A stretch of 64,000 bases of DNA from Candidatus Poribacteria bacterium (GTDB lineage: Bacteria; Poribacteria; WGA-4E; PCPOR2b): assembly GCA_022822785.1 (NCBI GenBank), contig JAJEAL010000134.1, positions 139,349 through 203,348 on the forward strand, given 5' to 3'. Shown here one piece after another: positions 62,093-64,000 of this stretch. Every line of letters begins with the position of its first letter. Within the stretch, counting starts at the first letter, position 1. A model generated the notes under the pieces. It saw nothing but the letters and a program-made list of their open reading frames with translations. It did not search any database and had not been told where the DNA came from. Both the position numbers and the translations under genes were made by a program.

Positions 62093-63079
62093 TTACCAAT
62101 CTCTCGATACACCGTAGTCCGCAAGTTGTGCGAGGGCGTTTCTCGCAGGCGTTTCAGGAAGCACGTTCAAAGCAGATTTCGCGTGGTCGGCATACTCTTG
62201 AGCGACCCCACGGCAATGTGCCTGGATCTGATAACGTTCAAGTAGGGATTCAATCCATTCGATTGCCCCAGCCTCGTCCATTTGTAGACTGAAAATCCGT
62301 TCCAGTTCTGTTCTGTCTTCGGTCGTACAGACTTCGCGTGCATAAATCATCGGAAATGTCAGTTTTCCATCGCGCAGATCGTTGAACGGTTCTTTCCCCA
62401 GCGTTTCTCCATCTGCTACAAGGTCGAGGAGATCATCGATAATCTGAAATGCTGCACCGATGGCTTCTCCATACTCTGTCAAGGCGTGGAGGGTTTGCGG
62501 TTCCTGTGTGCCAAGTACCGCTCCCATTGCACACGAAGCGGTGATAAGTTTGCCCGTTTTCAGGTCGATGATTTTTAGATAGTCGTCCTGCGAAATGTTG
62601 AAATCCCCATTTTTGTAGGCGTGAATGACTTCCCCTTCACACATCGAATGTGTCGCATCCGAAAGCAGTGCCATCGCAGCGTCATCGGCGCGTCGACCGA
62701 CAAGCATTGACAGCACGCGGGCATGGAGGTAATCCCCAACGAGCACCGCCACTTTATTGCCCCATTTCGAGTGTAACGTTTCACGTCCCCGTCGGATCGG
62801 GGCTTCATCAAGCACATCATCGTGGACGAGTGATGCGACGTGAATCAGCTCGACAGTTGCTGCAAGAGTATGGGCATCCTTGCCTTCGTATCCACATGCT
62901 TTCGCGGAAAGCAGCAGCAAGATTGGACGTAGCCGCTTCCCACCGCCTTCGACTACATGCTGGACAGCAAGGTCAACGAAATCGTAATGACTCGTGGTTT
63001 TCTCGCTGAGTTTTTTTTCAACGGCTTGCAGATCGTCTGTAATAAAATGGCAAATTTCGCTAAGACTTGGCGTTGACAT
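62093..63079 (-). CDS. Long-chain trans-polyprenyl diphosphate synthase (IspB/HepT-like)
   Basis: 328 residues. First aspartate-rich motif 'LVHDDVLDEAPIRRGRETLHSKWGN' and second 'FQIIDDLLDLVADGETLGKEPFNDLRDGKLTFPMIYA', both complete. 'GGGKRLRPILLLLSAKACGY' is the substrate-binding FARM-preceding region. The length and the small residues before the first motif fit C35-C45 products, the side chain of quinones. Its presence at the head of a heme/cytochrome cluster fits respiratory-chain supply. Confidence 0.92.
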   Translation of the reverse strand: MSTPSLSEICHFITDDLQAVEKKLSEKTTSHYDFVDLAVQHVVEGGGKRLRPILLLLSAKACGYEGKDAHTLAATVELIHVASLVHDDVLDEAPIRRGRETLHSKWGNKVAVLVGDYLHARVLSMLVGRRADDAAMALLSDATHSMCEGEVIHAYKNGDFNISQDDYLKIIDLKTGKLITASCAMGAVLGTQEPQTLHALTEYGEAIGAAFQIIDDLLDLVADGETLGKEPFNDLRDGKLTFPMIYAREVCTTEDRTELERIFSLQMDEAGAIEWIESLLERYQIQAHCRGVAQEYADHAKSALNVLPETPARNALAQLADYGVSRDW

Positions 63080-63085
63080 CGGATA

Positions 63086-63112
63086 TGAAACGTGAAACGT
63101 GAAACGTGAACG
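63086..63112. repeat. Short tandem GAAACGT repeat
   Basis: Three to four copies of GAAACGT in the hemL-prenyl synthase gap. The reverse complement appears inside the signal-peptide codons of the 51238-52536 gene. Confidence 0.55.
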
Positions 63113-63182
63113 TTGATTCTCTCGCGTACAACTTTCACGTTATGCCCCTTTTTGTTTCTCCGTTTATACTCCCTTTCATACG

Positions 63183-64000
63183 TTAAAGTTTTGACAATAC
63201 TTCATCGGCTGCCCGGATTGTTTGATCTATATCCGCCTCAGAATGTGCCAGTGAAACGAAGCCTGTCTCAAACTGAGATGGGGCGACATAAACACCTTTC
63301 TCAAGCAATCCCCAGAAATAAGATGCGTAACGTTCAGTATCTGCGGTCTGTACGCCTTCGTAATCGGTCACTGTTTCATTCGTGAAATAGAACATCAACA
63401 TTGAGCCGACTCGGCTGTGCCAGGCGTCGAGTCCGTGCCGTTTCGTGGCTGCTTGCAATCCGTCTGCAAGGGCAGCGGCGCGCGCCTCAAGCTGATCATA
63501 GACATTGGGTTCGGACAGGGCAGTCAACATTGCGATCCCAGCGGACACCGCAAGCGGATTGCCCGATAGTGTTCCTGCTTGGTAGACATCGCCGAGCGGA
63601 GCGACGCTTTCCATAATCTCTTTTCTCCCTCCATACGCCCCGACCGGCATTCCTCCGCCGATGATTTTACCGAGACAGGTCATATCGGGTGTGACGTCAT
63701 AGAGAGACTGTGCCCCACCGTACGCCACGCGGAATCCGGTAATTACCTCATCAAAAATAAGAAGGATGCCATGTTCAGCGGTAATTTCGCGTAATTCTTG
63801 GAGGTAGCCATCGTGGGGCGGGATTACGCCCATATTGCCGGCAATTGGTTCAAGAATCAGACAGGCAATCTGATCGGGGTTTGCCTCGATCACAGTGCGT
63901 ACAGCATCGGCATCGTTGAACGGTACAACGAGGGTGTGCCGCGTAAAATCGTCTGGAATGCCGATACACTCAGGAACGCTGAAGGTTGCGACCCCGGATC
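63183..64000 (-). CDS. hemL: Glutamate-1-semialdehyde 2,1-aminomutase, N-terminus off the right edge
   Basis: The track begins at an internal start codon (63893), but the frame stays open to the window edge ('SGVATFSVPECIGIPDDFTRHTLVVPFNDADAV'), adding about 35 residues. Class III PLP aminotransferase fold: 'CLILEPIAGNMGVIPPHDGYLQELREITAEHGILLIFDEVITGFRVAYGG', Schiff-base lysine in 'MTCLGKIIGGGMPVGAYGG', 'YQAGTLSGNPLAVSAG'. It makes 5-aminolevulinate, the step after HemA. About 270 of ~430 residues are visible. With hemA, hemC and cobA-hemD in the same direction it heads the tetrapyrrole run. Confidence 0.96.
   Translation of the reverse strand, partial: SGVATFSVPECIGIPDDFTRHTLVVPFNDADAVRTVIEANPDQIACLILEPIAGNMGVIPPHDGYLQELREITAEHGILLIFDEVITGFRVAYGGAQSLYDVTPDMTCLGKIIGGGMPVGAYGGRKEIMESVAPLGDVYQAGTLSGNPLAVSAGIAMLTALSEPNVYDQLEARAAALADGLQAATKRHGLDAWHSRVGSMLMFYFTNETVTDYEGVQTADTERYASYFWGLLEKGVYVAPSQFETGFVSLAHSEADIDQTIRAADEVLSKL

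Overview
The window looks like chromosome from an uncultured Gram-negative bacterium. It encodes an RND inner-membrane pump, Sec-exported lipoprotein-like TPR proteins, a complete Ccm (System I-type) cytochrome c maturation set and C5-pathway tetrapyrrole synthesis. The six-bladed TolB-like propellers with a short shared tail, the REP/MITE-like repeats in intergenic gaps and the mixed housekeeping content remind me of Candidatus Poribacteria and relatives. That is a recollection-based inference, not a database result. No rRNA, tRNA, CRISPR, prophage or transposase gene was recognised.

Layout. 1-30.3 kb is almost all on the minus strand. It opens with a left-truncated Eco57I-like DNA methylase that the supplied ORF track misses because it runs off the edge. 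Then come small metabolic genes (cupin, NTF2-like, rarA, thiamine-binding protein, PLP desulfhydrase), an RND pump, an IMPase-like phosphatase, three tandem paralogous TPR lipoprotein-like genes (11.7-19.1 kb), a Gfo/Idh/MocA oxidoreductase, a 910-residue secreted multidomain protein and a sugar epimerase. The stretch ends with a compact housekeeping run: cca, M50 protease, trpS, scpA, scpB, preceded by a NYN-LOTUS gene. 30.7-34.8 kb (plus) is a hybrid histidine kinase followed by a sigma-54 response regulator.

34.8-47.3 kb is the accessory, repeat-rich part. It holds two TolB-like propeller genes, two small secreted-peptide paralogues, TylF-type methyltransferase and GT39-type genes, an SgrR-like regulator, two 5'-truncated gene remnants that meet at one point, and an epimerase. 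Inverted-repeat pairs bracket the sigma-54 regulator and also the first peptide/propeller pair.

47.4-64 kb (minus) is a long, tightly packed gene array: hemL, polyprenyl synthase, duplicated Met8-like protein, CcsA/HemX-like protein, hemA, an unannotated 46-aa membrane peptide, hemC, cobA-hemD fusion, ccmE, ccmF, ccmH, ccmI-like, a secreted regulatory-like protein, ccmA, ccmB, ccmC, ccmD and an Eis-like acetyltransferase. It couples heme/siroheme precursor synthesis to heme export and attachment to apocytochromes. The CcmE is of the Cys (CxxxY) type.

The strongest unexpected signals are: a 27-nt palindromic repeat inserted exactly in frame inside hemC, with a probable second case in hemA; a small secreted-peptide family with conserved leader and conserved 5' and 3' hairpins but divergent cores; and inverted-repeat-bracketed gene cassettes. 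All calls were made by eye from the sequence; no searches were run.
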